Positions 8,317 through 16,728 of a stretch of DNA of 64,000 nucleotides are shown here, one piece after another. The notes under the pieces were generated by a model. The model searched no databases and was not told where the DNA came from. It saw only the letters and a list, made by a program, of their open reading frames with translations. The position numbers were made by a program, and so were the translations under genes. Location: assembly GCF_030269445.1 (NCBI RefSeq), contig NZ_BSTJ01000017.1, forward strand, positions 62,001-126,000. Reading direction: 5' to 3'. This stretch comes from Actinoallomurus iriomotensis. GTDB lineage: Bacteria; Actinomycetota; Actinomycetes; Streptosporangiales; Streptosporangiaceae. How positions within the stretch are numbered: the stretch's first letter is position 1; every line of letters starts with the position of its first letter.

Positions 8317-9108
8317 ATGGCCGGCGAGGTACTCAGGCTCGAGGGCGTCGAGATCCGGCGCGAGGGGGCGACGCTGCTGCGCAACATCGACTGGACCGTG
8401 CAGGAGGACGAGCGATGGGTGATCATCGGTCCGAACGGCGCGGGCAAGACGACGTTGTTGCAGGTGGCGGGCGCGATGTTGTTCCCGAGCGAGGGCAGTG
8501 CGCAGATCCTGGGTGAACAGCTTGGTAAGACCGATGTGTTCGAGCTGCGGCCGCGCATCGGGCTGTCGAGTTCGGCGGTGGCGGATCGGGTGCCGCCGGA
8601 GGAGAAGGTCATCGACCTGGTCCTCACGGCGTCGTACGCGATCATCGGCCGCTGGAAAGAAGAATATGACTCCACGGATGTGACGCGGGCCGTCGAGCTG
8701 CTCGACGCGCTCGGCTGTGCCCACCTCATCCGGCGCCGCTTCTCCACACTCTCGGAGGGCGAGCGCAAGCGCGTGTCGATCGCGCGCGCCCTCATGCCCG
8801 ACCCCGAGCTCCTGCTGCTCGACGAGCCCGCGGCAGGGCTCGACCTCGGCGGCCGTGAGGACCTCGTCGCGCGGCTGACGGCCCTGGCCGTCGACCGTCT
8901 CGCGCCGACGATGGCGCTCGTCACCCACCACGTCGAAGAGGTGCCCGAAGGGTTCACGCACGCGATGCTGCTGCGCCGCGGCTCGGTCATCGCCACCGGG
9001 AAGGTCGACGAGGTGTTCACCGACGAGCACCTGTCGAAGTGCTTCGGGCTGCCCCTGCGGATCGAACGTCAGGACGGGCGCTGGCACGCGCGAGCCGTCA
9101 GGTCGTGA
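8317..9108 (+). CDS. ABC transporter ATP-binding protein without a permease
   Basis: 263 aa ATPase with Walker A GPNGAGKTT (about residues 41-49), a signature motif LSEGERKRVSIARAL, and Walker B LLLLDEPAAGLDLGG followed by the H-loop VTHHVEEVP. A good GAAGGGA ribosome-binding site precedes the ATG. No permease or binding protein is adjacent; the next gene is a TauE-type exporter. Proteins of this branch (ModF or Uup-like stand-alone ATPases) may work without a dedicated transporter, so its partner is unknown. Confidence 0.85.
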   Translation: MAGEVLRLEGVEIRREGATLLRNIDWTVQEDERWVIIGPNGAGKTTLLQVAGAMLFPSEGSAQILGEQLGKTDVFELRPRIGLSSSAVADRVPPEEKVIDLVLTASYAIIGRWKEEYDSTDVTRAVELLDALGCAHLIRRRFSTLSEGERKRVSIARALMPDPELLLLDEPAAGLDLGGREDLVARLTALAVDRLAPTMALVTHHVEEVPEGFTHAMLLRRGSVIATGKVDEVFTDEHLSKCFGLPLRIERQDGRWHARAVRS

Positions 9109-9136
9109 CCCGCCGCCCTCCTCCTGAGGCCGCCCG

Positions 9137-9880
9137 ATGACCCCCCTGCACGCTCTCGCCATCTTCGGCGCAGGGGCCGGCGCCGGCTGCATCAACGTCA
9201 TCGTCGGCTCCGGTTCTCTGATCACCTTCCCGGTGCTGGTCGCGCTCGGCTATCCGCCGGTCGTGGCGAACGTCTCCAACACCGTCGGTCTCGTACCGGG
9301 CTCCGCCTCCGGGGCGTACGGCTACCGGCGTGAGCTGAACGGGCAGCGCGCCCGGCTGGCCCGTCTCGGGCTGGCGTCCGTGATCGGCGCGCTCACCGGC
9401 GGCGTGCTGCTGCTCGTCCTGCCGGCCTCGGCGTTCGAGGTGATCGTTCCGGCGCTGATCGGCGTGGCGTGCGTCCTCGTCGTCATCCAGCCGCGGCTGA
9501 GCGCCTGGCTGGGCGGCCGGCGCCGGCACCCGCACGGCGGCCCGTGGCTGTGGATCACCGTCCTGCTGAGCGGGGTCTACGGCGGGTACTTCGGGGCCGC
9601 TCAGGGCGTCGTGCTGCTCGCGCTGCTCGGCATCTTCCTCGACGAGGACCTGCAGCGCGTGAACGCGGTCAAGAACGTCCTGGCCGGTGTGGTCAACGGC
9701 GCGGCGGCCCTGCTGTTCATCGCCGTCGCGCACGTGGACTGGTGGGCGGTGCTGTTCATCGCCGTCGGCTCGACGGCCGGGGGGCTGCTCGGCGCCTCGA
9801 TCGGCCGCCGGCTGCCGCCGATCGTGCTGCGGATCGTCATCGTCCTCGTCGGCGTGGCCGCCATCGTCAAGATGCTGTGA
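9137..9880 (+). CDS. TauE/SafE-family membrane exporter
   Basis: 247 aa, seven or eight hydrophobic helices in two halves. The signature is GAGAGCINVIVGSGSLITFPVLVALGYPPVVANVSNTV split across the first repeat, and GGYFGAAQGVVLLALLG starts the second. Such proteins move sulfite, sulfoacetate or other organosulfur anions across the cytoplasmic membrane. It begins 28 bp after the ABC ATPase and may be cotranscribed. The 3' end overlaps that of the convergent XRE gene by 14 bp. Confidence 0.88.
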   Translation: MTPLHALAIFGAGAGAGCINVIVGSGSLITFPVLVALGYPPVVANVSNTVGLVPGSASGAYGYRRELNGQRARLARLGLASVIGALTGGVLLLVLPASAFEVIVPALIGVACVLVVIQPRLSAWLGGRRRHPHGGPWLWITVLLSGVYGGYFGAAQGVVLLALLGIFLDEDLQRVNAVKNVLAGVVNGAAALLFIAVAHVDWWAVLFIAVGSTAGGLLGASIGRRLPPIVLRIVIVLVGVAAIVKML

Positions 9881-10667
9881 CCCTGCGGCGGAGCATCCGC
9901 GCGGTCTCCTCGTCGGCCGGCAGGAACGCCTCCAGCCGCAGCTCGGCCAGCGTGACGTCGACCGCGGTCGCGAACGAGGTCACCGTCGTGACCAGCCGCA
10001 GCTCGCCCTCGTCGCAGCGCAGGCGCAGCGGCACCGCGAAGCCGACGTAACCGGGCGCGTCGGGCCCGGACGGCAGCGGCGGCACGTACCCCTCCAGCTC
10101 GGCGATGAACGCGTCGAGGCGGTCGTCCGGACTCCTGAGTGCCAGCGCGCGCAGGGCCTCGACGATGTGCCGGCCCCACTCGGGCAGGTTCGCCACGCGC
10201 CGCGCCAGCCCGTCGGGGTGCAGCGCGAGCCGGAGCATGTTGACGGGCGGCTCCAGCAGGTGCCCGGCGACGCCCTCGGTGAGCACGGTGACGGCGGCGT
10301 TCGCGGCCACCAGCTCCCCGTACGGCCGTACGACGAGGGCCGGGTACGGCAGGTGCCCCTCCAGGACACGGTCGATCGCCTCGCGTACGGGACGCAGCTC
10401 CGGAGCGTCGAGGCTGGACTCGGCGAACACCGGGGCGTACCCGGCGGTGAGCAGCAGGGCGTTTCGCTCGCGCAGCGACAGTTCCAGCGACTCGGCGAGG
10501 CGCAGCACGATGCCGCGGCCGGGCCGCGAGCGCCCCTGCTCCATGTAGCTGAGGTGCCGCTGCGTCGTGCCGGCGCGCAGGGCGAGCTCCAGCTGGCTCC
10601 AGCGCCGCGCCGTACGCCATCGCCGCAGCTCGCGTGCGAACCCGTGGGTCTCCATCACCGTCAGCAT
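9867..10667 (-). CDS. XRE-family regulator with MmyB-like ligand domain
   Basis: 266 aa. An N-terminal HTH_3/XRE domain (residues 5-65) contains RRWSQLELALRAGTTQRHLSYMEQG. A long C-terminal MmyB-like, PAS-fold domain follows, with ALVVRPYGELVAANAAV and NMLRLALHPDGLARRVANLPEW. In Streptomyces such proteins bind fatty acyl or other ligands and control a divergent gene. Here the divergent neighbour, 88 bp away, is a cupin. The start could be the Met at 10667 or four codons in. Confidence 0.88.
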   Translation of the reverse strand: MLTVMETHGFARELRRWRTARRWSQLELALRAGTTQRHLSYMEQGRSRPGRGIVLRLAESLELSLRERNALLLTAGYAPVFAESSLDAPELRPVREAIDRVLEGHLPYPALVVRPYGELVAANAAVTVLTEGVAGHLLEPPVNMLRLALHPDGLARRVANLPEWGRHIVEALRALALRSPDDRLDAFIAELEGYVPPLPSGPDAPGYVGFAVPLRLRCDEGELRLVTTVTSFATAVDVTLAELRLEAFLPADEETARMLRRRVTAS

Positions 10668-10755
10668 GCCCCAGTCCTATCCGGCGGCGGCGCCGCCCGT
10701 CGATTCCCCGCCGGGTATTGCCGGGCGGCCCGTGCGGTCCCGAGCATGAGTCGGC

Positions 10756-11133
10756 ATGAGCGAGGACAAGCCCTACACGAGGGTCGTGATCACCGCTGAC
10801 GGCGGATCCGCGTTCGAGGACGCCGCGCTGGTGCTCACCGAGCGGCGGATCACCGCGGGCGTGCCGCCGATGGCCACCGCGGGGATGGCGGCGTCGAGCG
10901 GTGTGACGTATCTGCGCAGCGCGGACTTTGACAGCGAGCCGCACCCCGCCCCGCGGGAGCAGTGGGTGGTGATGGTGCGGGGTGTGATCGAGGTGGAGGT
11001 CAGCGACGGCTCCCGGCGGCGGTTCGGGCCGGGCGATCTGGTGCACGTGTCCGACACGACGGGGCGTGGACACGTCACGACCGCCGTGGGGGAGCCCCCG
11101 TTCGAGGCCCTCTTCGTGCCCGGCGGGCCCTGA
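10756..11133 (+). CDS. cupin-domain protein
   Basis: 125 aa single-domain beta-barrel. REQWVVMVRGVIEVEVSDG and FGPGDLVHVSDTTGRGHVT match cupin motifs 1 and 2, with a possible metal-binding His in HPAPREQ and a His in GRGH. Divergent from the XRE regulator at 10667 and probably under its control. The role cannot be given beyond small-molecule binding or a dioxygenase- or isomerase-like reaction. Confidence 0.8.
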   Translation: MSEDKPYTRVVITADGGSAFEDAALVLTERRITAGVPPMATAGMAASSGVTYLRSADFDSEPHPAPREQWVVMVRGVIEVEVSDGSRRRFGPGDLVHVSDTTGRGHVTTAVGEPPFEALFVPGGP

Positions 11134-11192
11134 GTCCTCGCCCGGTAAGGCCGCTTCCGGACCGGTTGAACGACTCGCCTGGAGGGTAATAA

Positions 11193-11208
11193 TCGAATAG
11201 ACGTTCGA
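11193..11208 (+). promoter_or_regulatory. possible LexA (SOS) box
   Basis: TCGAATAGACGTTCGA differs by one base from the actinobacterial SOS consensus TCGAAC-N4-GTTCGA. It ends 13 nt before the ATG at 11222 and overlaps the AT-rich stretch GGTAATAATCG, which could serve as a -10 region. Confidence 0.5.
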
Positions 11209-11221
11209 GAAGGGTGCGGTC

Positions 11222-11473
11222 ATGAAGGGCGACAGGGTCGAGGTCATGATCGACGCCGGCGGCGCGACGCGCACCTACGAGGTGGTCGCCACGCGCGCGG
11301 GCAGGCGTGTCGAGGTCGTCACCCGGCGGGGCGTCGTGGAGGTGACCGAGGTGACCCGCACCGGCACGCCCGTACGCACCGCGCGCTTCATGGCCAGCCG
11401 CGTCCTGGCGCTGGTCGAACATCCCTTCAACGACCGCAGGGAGCCTTCCGCCCCCCGGCCCGGCGAGGCCTGA
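11222..11473 (+). CDS. small basic hypothetical protein (possibly damage-inducible)
   Basis: 83 aa, ATG at 11222 after GAGAAGGG. It is predicted to be mostly beta strand, with repeated Val-Thr-Arg alternation (RVEVVTRRGVVEVTEVTRTG) and a C-terminal Pro-rich tail. No known family recognised. A LexA-like palindrome lies immediately upstream, which would make it a DNA-damage-induced gene if real. The phytase-like gene starts 52 bp downstream on the same strand. Confidence 0.65.
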   Translation: MKGDRVEVMIDAGGATRTYEVVATRAGRRVEVVTRRGVVEVTEVTRTGTPVRTARFMASRVLALVEHPFNDRREPSAPRPGEA

Positions 11474-11525
11474 GCGCGCCGATAGCATGGCGCGTGGTCC
11501 GCCCACGACGATCTTGGAGTCGGCC

Positions 11526-12560
11526 ATGCGCGTTGCCCCGTCGATCGCCGCCGCCGGTCTGCTGGCGGTCACCCTGCTGACGCCCACGGCGGCCGGTGCC
11601 GCGTCCGGCGGCACGACTCACGCCTGCTCCGCGTCGGTGGACGTCGACGCGTTCTCCGACGCCCTCGACAAGACCACCTTCGACGGCGTCTACGTCGGGA
11701 ACCTCTCGGCCCTCGCCGTCGACCGCGACGGGCGCATCGCGGCGCTGTCGGACCGGTCGTCGCTGTTCAGCCTGGACGCCCGCACCCTGCGGCCGGTCGG
11801 CGTCGTGGCCCTCGCCGACGAGAACGGCGCCGCGCTGGACTCCGAGGGCCTGGTCGTCGACCGCGACGGCACCCGCCTGGTCACCTCCGAGGTCGAGCCG
11901 TCCATCCGCCGCTACAGCCGGGCCGGGAAGATCCTGGGCCGGCTCCCGGTGCCGGACGCCCTGCGGGTCGCACCGGCCGGGCGCGCCACGACCAACCTCA
12001 CGTTCGAGGGGCTCACGCTGGAGCCCGGCGGGCGCACGCTGGTCGCCTCGATGGAGGGGGCGCTCTCCGGCGACGACACCGACCTCGTGCGCTTCCAGAC
12101 GTGGCGGCGCCAGGCGTACGGCCGTGACTTCCGGCTCTCCGCGCAGTACGGCTACCGCGTCGACTCCGGTCTGGGCGTCTCCGACATCACGGCGACGCCG
12201 GACGGGCGGCTGCTGGTGCTGGAGCGCGGTTTCACGGCCGGTGTCGGCAACACGATCCGGCTCTACCTCGCCGACCCGCGGCACGCCACCGACGTCGGCC
12301 GCACCGAGCACCTCACCGCCGGGCCGGGAGTCCGTCTCATCGGCAAGTCGCTGCTCGCCGACCTCGGCGACTGCCCCTCGCTCGGCGCGACCGCCAAGCA
12401 GCCCCAGCCGAACCCGCTGCTGGACAACATCGAGGGCATCACGATCACCGGCCGTGCCCCGGGCGGAGGCCTGCGTCTGTTGCTGGTCAGCGACGACAAC
12501 CAGGGCTCCCAGCAGATCACCCGGCTGTACTCCCTGACCGTACGGCTGCCGCGCGGCTGA
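11526..12560 (+). CDS. secreted esterase-like phytase family protein
   Basis: 344 aa. The ATG at 11526 opens a typical Sec signal peptide (MRVAPSIAAAGLLAVTLL, then AGAASGG) and has GGAG upstream; an in-frame ATG at 11487 would bury the signal. The mature part is a beta-propeller of the esterase-like phytase family (PF13449 type), with FDGVYVGNLSALAVDRDG, LDSEGLVVDRDGTRLV, NLTFEGLTLEPGG and DNIEGITI motifs spaced as blades. Expected to be extracellular. Substrate (phytate or another phosphoester) is not certain. Confidence 0.85.
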   Translation: MRVAPSIAAAGLLAVTLLTPTAAGAASGGTTHACSASVDVDAFSDALDKTTFDGVYVGNLSALAVDRDGRIAALSDRSSLFSLDARTLRPVGVVALADENGAALDSEGLVVDRDGTRLVTSEVEPSIRRYSRAGKILGRLPVPDALRVAPAGRATTNLTFEGLTLEPGGRTLVASMEGALSGDDTDLVRFQTWRRQAYGRDFRLSAQYGYRVDSGLGVSDITATPDGRLLVLERGFTAGVGNTIRLYLADPRHATDVGRTEHLTAGPGVRLIGKSLLADLGDCPSLGATAKQPQPNPLLDNIEGITITGRAPGGGLRLLLVSDDNQGSQQITRLYSLTVRLPRG

Positions 12561-12561
12561 C

Positions 12562-13470
12562 TCAGCGGGCGGGACGCACCTGGATCATGCCGCTCTCCAG
12601 GATCCGGGTCTCGAAGGCGGGCTGGCGGCCGGTGGCCGGGCCGTGCACCACGGTGCCGTCGCTGACCTGGAACGTGCTCCCGTGCCACGGGCAGACGACG
12701 CAGATCTCGTCGTCCACCCGGATCATGCGGCCCTGGTGCAGCGGCCCGTCGAGGTGGGTGCAGCGGTCGGCGAGCACGTGGACGTCCTCGCCGTAGCGCA
12801 GCACGAACAGGCTGATGTAGCCCAGCGTGCGGTGGACCGGCCAGCCCTCGGGCAGCTCGTCCAGCGGGCACAGGTCGTGCCAGCCCAGCGGCCCCAGGTG
12901 GGTGATCGACTCGGCGTGGCTGGCGCCCGCGGCGAGCCGGAAGGCCAGGTGGCCGCCGAGGTAGGTGCCGCCGAGCAGCGCGGCGAGCCCGGCGAGGCTC
13001 AGGATCTTGCCCTGGCGCGTGCGGCCGCGCAGGCGGGCGAACAGCGACGCGGCGAACAGGCCGGTGGCGGCGGTCGTGCCGATCGAGTGCACGATGCCGA
13101 CGCGCTGCTGTTCGATGTGGAGCGAGGACCAGTCGGCCGCGCCGGTGAGCGCCACCGGCACCGCGCTCGCCAGCCCGGCGGCCAGCAGCACCTCGGTGGC
13201 GCGCTCGGTGTCGGGGAACAGGTCGAGCGCCGACGCCGCCATCCAGCACCCGACCGGGAGGTCGGTCAGCGGTGGATGGGCCGGGTGGCCGAGCGGCACC
13301 CCGTGCAGAAGGTCTCTGAGAGTCCCCGGTGGCAGGAGCCGCAGGATGAATCCGGTGAGCCCACGGGCCGGCCGGTCGAGGACATGAGCGTGCTCGAGAT
13401 CCTCGGCGACCTTGAGTGGGCGGGGGACGGTCAGGGACCTGGAGATCCTACTCACCCGCTGACGGTTCAC
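12562..13470 (-). CDS. DUF2231 membrane protein fused to a Rieske 2Fe-2S domain
   Basis: 302 aa from the GTG at 13470, which has a strong GAGGAGGTG ribosome-binding site; a longer frame upstream is not needed. Residues about 55-180 are a DUF2231 four-helix membrane domain with HPLLTDLP-like GHPAHPPLTDLPVG. Residues 205-300 are a Rieske domain with Cys237, His239 (CTH) and Cys260, His263 (CPWH) as cluster ligands. The fusion is common in actinomycetes and suggests a membrane-bound electron carrier. The 3' end meets that of the phytase-like gene with 1 bp between the stops. Confidence 0.88.
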   Translation of the reverse strand: MNRQRVSRISRSLTVPRPLKVAEDLEHAHVLDRPARGLTGFILRLLPPGTLRDLLHGVPLGHPAHPPLTDLPVGCWMAASALDLFPDTERATEVLLAAGLASAVPVALTGAADWSSLHIEQQRVGIVHSIGTTAATGLFAASLFARLRGRTRQGKILSLAGLAALLGGTYLGGHLAFRLAAGASHAESITHLGPLGWHDLCPLDELPEGWPVHRTLGYISLFVLRYGEDVHVLADRCTHLDGPLHQGRMIRVDDEICVVCPWHGSTFQVSDGTVVHGPATGRQPAFETRILESGMIQVRPAR

Positions 13471-13738
13471 CGCACCTCCTCGGATGGCTCTGGTTCGGAC
13501 ACTAGCCTGCCGCGCCACCTGGGCACCATGCGGGGTCACGTACAGCCGGTTTCGCTCCTGCGGGCCGCCCACCGGTGCGAATGATTTACACCGTTGTCAG
13601 GGGTTCCACGAGATGAACGAAGTCAAACCCGTTAAAGCGTCCGTATTACGGCACCTCGTGGGTCTCGCGTGATTAACGCCGCTCGTTTATCTTTGAAGCG
13701 TCCGTGGCGGAAATCTTCCGGCATCCAGGGTGGTAACG

Positions 13739-13954
13739 ATGCGGAGGCTCGAGGCCGAGTTTCCCGGCTGGCGGTTGTGGATCAGCGACACCGGCCGGTG
13801 GTGGGCCTTCCGTACGGAGGCATGTGCCCTCACCATCGAACAGCTGCGCGCCGGCTGCCGGCTGATCGTCCAGGCGGACACCTCCGACGCGCTCTACTCC
13901 GCCATCCGCGCCGAGATCGAGGCCGAGCGGCGCGTGGCCTCCCAGGCGTCCTGA
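13739..13954 (+). CDS. small actinobacterial hypothetical protein
   Basis: 71 aa from the ATG at 13739, preceded by GGGTGG. Trp-rich start (LEAEFPGWRLWISDTGRWWAFRTEA), then an amphipathic helix with RAGCRLIVQAD and an Ala/Glu tail. Short proteins of this form are common in Streptosporangiales-type genomes near regulators; no function is known. The 268-bp spacer before it (13471-13738) has a 10-bp direct repeat AAGCGTCCGT at 13635 and 13696 and is AT-richer than its surroundings. Confidence 0.65.
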   Translation: MRRLEAEFPGWRLWISDTGRWWAFRTEACALTIEQLRAGCRLIVQADTSDALYSAIRAEIEAERRVASQAS

Positions 13955-13960
13955 CGACGC

Positions 13961-14593
13961 TCAGCGGGGTTTGCGCGCGCTCCCGATGATCCGCGGCGCC
14001 ACGGGGGAGCACCAGGCGGTCGCGGGGAACCGGAAGCCGCGGCAGCGTTCGACCTCGAACACCCGCCGGATGTCCGGCAGCGGGTCGCGCGTGACGTGAC
14101 ACCCGCCCATCAGCCGAGGCCAGACCACGTCGGCTAGCCGCTGTGCGGTGGCGAACGCCGTGTCGTGGCTGCGCACGTGCTCATAGAAGCGGAGCTGCCC
14201 GCCCGGCCGCAGCACCCGGCGGAACTCCTCCAGCGCGGCCCGGGGATCGGGCACCGAGCACAGCAGGCCGGAGATCGCCACGGCGTCCGCCGAGCCGTCT
14301 TCGGCGGGCAGCCGCGCGGCCGTGCCGTCCACCACCCGCACCCGTACGGGCGCGGTCCGGGCCGCCTCGGTGGCCTGCGCTCGCAGGTGCGGCTCGGGTT
14401 CGACGGCCACGACCTCGGAGACCTCCGCCGGGTAGCGCGCGAAGTTCAGCCCCGTGCCGGGTCCGACCTCGATCACCCGGCCGGACAGGCCCGCGAGCAG
14501 CTCGTTGCGCAACGCACGGTTACCGCGTTCTTCCTGCCGTGCGGCGATCGGGCCGTACAGGCGAGCGAAGATCGGATTCTCCACGAGTGTCAT
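13961..14593 (-). CDS. class I SAM-dependent methyltransferase
   Basis: 210 aa Methyltransf_11-type enzyme. SAM-binding motif I is VIEVGPGTGLNFARYP (about 40-55), followed by VAVEPEPHLRAQA (motif II acidic residue), GSADAVAISGLLCSVPD and the post-motif LRPGGQLRFYEHV. The overall pattern resembles the METTL7-like, UbiE-related group acting on lipids or small thiols. It converges on the 71-aa gene with 6 bp between the stops. Confidence 0.87.
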   Translation of the reverse strand: MTLVENPIFARLYGPIAARQEERGNRALRNELLAGLSGRVIEVGPGTGLNFARYPAEVSEVVAVEPEPHLRAQATEAARTAPVRVRVVDGTAARLPAEDGSADAVAISGLLCSVPDPRAALEEFRRVLRPGGQLRFYEHVRSHDTAFATAQRLADVVWPRLMGGCHVTRDPLPDIRRVFEVERCRGFRFPATAWCSPVAPRIIGSARKPR

Positions 14594-14687
14594 GTCGCCT
14601 GCCTATCAGATACCCGGGGGAAGTGCGGGTCAGTGCGCGTCACACGGCGTGATCACGACCGAACAGAACAGGTAAAGAGCCGGAAAA

Positions 14688-14713
14688 GGGCGGCCCGCAC
14701 GTGCGGGCCGCCC
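14688..14713 (-). terminator. perfect palindromic terminator of katA
   Basis: GGGCGGCCCGCAC at 14688-14700 is followed directly by its exact reverse complement, giving a 26-nt perfect palindrome. On the minus strand it is followed by TTTTCC. It begins 24 nt after the catalase stop. Confidence 0.85.
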
Positions 14714-14737
14714 CTTCCCTCGGGGGGAGGGGGAGAC

Positions 14738-16195
14738 TCAGCTCCCGTTGACGCCCAGGCCCTTGGCGACGTCGTCGCCCAGGGACTTGGAGACGTTGCG
14801 CCAGTACTCCACGACGCGCGTCTTCATCTCGGCGGTGACCTCCGGGCGGGAGGCGTGGCCGACGATGTTGCCCGCGAGGTTGGCGCGGTCGGTGTCGGAC
14901 ATGACGTCGTCGTACAGCGCGCGCGGCTGGCCGTAGTCGTCGTCCTCGGCGTGCAGGGTGTACGCGGCGCGGACGATCTCGCCGGTGACGCTGTAGCTCT
15001 CGCCCTCGTACAGCGACGGGTCGGCCTGCGGGCCGCCCACGGTGTTCGGCGCGTACACCGGGTCGCCGTAGTTCTCGTACCGCATGGCGCCGTCCTTGTT
15101 GTAGGAGTGGACGGGCACCTTCGGCCGGTTGACCGGGAGCTGCAGGTAGTTCGGGCCGATCCGGTAGCGGTGGGCGTCCGGGTAGGAGAACAGCCGGCCC
15201 TGGAGCATCTTGTCCGGGCTCGGCGCGATGCCGGGCACCATGTTGGCCGGCTCGAACGCGGCCTGCTCGATCTGGGTGAAGTAGTCATCCGGGTTCCGGT
15301 TCAGCACGAACCGGCCGATGGTGATCGGCGGGTAGTCGCCGTGCGGCCAGACCTTGGTCAGGTCGAACGGGTTGAACCGGTAGCCGGCGGCGTCCTCGAA
15401 CGGCATGACCTGCACCTGCACCGTCCACGACGGGTGGTCGCCCGCGCTGATGGCCTGGCTCAGGTCGCGAAGGTGCAGGTCGCGGTCGACCGCCGTCCGT
15501 TCGGCCGCCTCGGCGTCGGTGAAGTTCTTGATGCCCTGGTCGGTCTTGAAGTGGTACTTCACCCAGAACTTCTCACCGGCGGCGTTGATCCACATGAAGG
15601 TGTGGCTGCCGTAGCCGTTCATGTGGCGCCAGGAGTACGGCGTGCCGCGGTCCGACATCAGGAGGGTCACCTGGTGCGCGGACTCGGGACGCAGCGTCCA
15701 GAAGTCCCACTGCATGTTGTGGTCGTGCAGGTGGTTGTCGGACCGGCGCTTCTGCGAGTGGATGAAGTCGGAGAACTTCGACGGGTCGCGGATGAAGAAG
15801 ACCGGCGTGTTGTTGCCGACGAGGTCGTAGTTGCCGTCCTCGGTGTAGAACTTCAGCGCGAAGCCCCGCGGGTCGCGGACCGTGTCGGGGAAGCCGAGTT
15901 CGCCCGCGACCGTGGAGAACCGCAGCAGCAGGTCGGTGCGGGCGCCCTTCTGGAAGAGCTTGGCCTTGGTGAACTGGCTGACGTCCTCGGTGATCTCCAT
16001 GAAGCCGAAGGCGCCGCCGCCCTTGGCGTGAACGACGCGCTCGGGCACCCGCTCGCGGTTGAACTGCGCCATCTTCTGGATCAGGTAGTGATCCTGGAGC
16101 AGCAGCGGCCCGTTCGGCCCCACGGAAAGGGAGTCGTGGTCACTGGGCGCGGGAATGCCGGCGTCAGTGGTCGTGATCGGCCTCTGGTCAGTCAT
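14738..16195 (-). CDS. katA: monofunctional haem catalase
   Basis: 485 aa small-subunit clade 3-type catalase, full length. The distal His is residue 56 in VVHAKGGGAFG, the distal Asn is residue 129 in LVGNNTPVFF, and the proximal haem-binding Tyr is residue 338 in RLFSYPDAHRYR. Cytoplasmic enzyme that dismutates hydrogen peroxide. The ATG at 16195 lies inside the last codons of the upstream fur gene (8-nt overlap), so the pair is translated together and the Fur box ahead of fur should control both. Confidence 0.97.
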   Translation of the reverse strand: MTDQRPITTTDAGIPAPSDHDSLSVGPNGPLLLQDHYLIQKMAQFNRERVPERVVHAKGGGAFGFMEITEDVSQFTKAKLFQKGARTDLLLRFSTVAGELGFPDTVRDPRGFALKFYTEDGNYDLVGNNTPVFFIRDPSKFSDFIHSQKRRSDNHLHDHNMQWDFWTLRPESAHQVTLLMSDRGTPYSWRHMNGYGSHTFMWINAAGEKFWVKYHFKTDQGIKNFTDAEAAERTAVDRDLHLRDLSQAISAGDHPSWTVQVQVMPFEDAAGYRFNPFDLTKVWPHGDYPPITIGRFVLNRNPDDYFTQIEQAAFEPANMVPGIAPSPDKMLQGRLFSYPDAHRYRIGPNYLQLPVNRPKVPVHSYNKDGAMRYENYGDPVYAPNTVGGPQADPSLYEGESYSVTGEIVRAAYTLHAEDDDYGQPRALYDDVMSDTDRANLAGNIVGHASRPEVTAEMKTRVVEYWRNVSKSLGDDVAKGLGVNGS

Positions 16196-16643
16196 GCGTA
16201 CTTCCTTCCTCAGAGTCCCGACGGCAGTCAGGACAGAAACCCCAGAAGGTGACGTCCGCCTCGTCCACCAGGAATCCGGCGTCATCGGCGGGTTCGAGGC
16301 ACGGCGCCTCCCCGGCCGTGCAGTCGACGTCCGTGACGCGGCCGCACTGTCGGCAGACGAGGTGATGGTGGTTGTCTCCGACCCGGCACTCGAAGCGCGT
16401 CGGGCTTCCCGCGGGTTCGATCCGCCGTACGAGCCCGGTCGCGGTGAACGCGTGCAACGCCTCGTAGACGGCCTGGAACGAGACGTGGCCGAGCCGCTCG
16501 CGTACCTGAGAGGTGACCGCGTCGACGTCCAGATGGTCGCCGGCGCGCACCGCGTCGAGGATGGCGAGCCGGGCGGCCGTCACCCTGAGCCCGGCCGAGC
16601 GCAGCTCGGCGGCGGCCCCGTGCGGGTGTCCCGTGTCCTTCAC
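16188..16643 (-). CDS. furA: Fur-family peroxide or iron regulator
   Basis: 151 aa from the GTG at 16643; the frame stays open to 16691, but a start there would put the operator inside the gene. The winged-helix DNA-binding half has RVTAARLAILDAV and SFQAVYEALHAF. The C-terminal metal half has HHHLVCRQCGRVTDVDC and a second CPDC pair, the structural zinc site. Paired with katA as in Streptomyces furA-catC and mycobacterial furA-katG operons, where the protein represses the operon until oxidised by peroxide. Confidence 0.93.
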   Translation of the reverse strand: MKDTGHPHGAAAELRSAGLRVTAARLAILDAVRAGDHLDVDAVTSQVRERLGHVSFQAVYEALHAFTATGLVRRIEPAGSPTRFECRVGDNHHHLVCRQCGRVTDVDCTAGEAPCLEPADDAGFLVDEADVTFWGFCPDCRRDSEEGSTHD

Positions 16644-16667
16644 ATGACCGAGCGTATGCGCTAAACC

Positions 16668-16678
16668 TGAATCATTCA
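16668..16678 (-). promoter_or_regulatory. Fur/CatR-type operator
   Basis: TGAATCATTCA, an inverted repeat with 5-bp arms about a single C, sits 25 nt upstream of the fur start and is followed by AAGACAAT. It resembles the FurA and CatR boxes described ahead of actinomycete furA-catalase operons. Confidence 0.6.
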
Positions 16679-16728
16679 AGACAATGAGCAATATCAGTTT
16701 CTGTGCCCGCCGGGCGCTCGACCGCAGG

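Noticed and set aside
16410-16430. T-loop-like GGGTTCGATCC suggesting a tRNA
   Set aside because: It lies inside the fur coding sequence and no acceptor stem or anticodon arm can be built around it.
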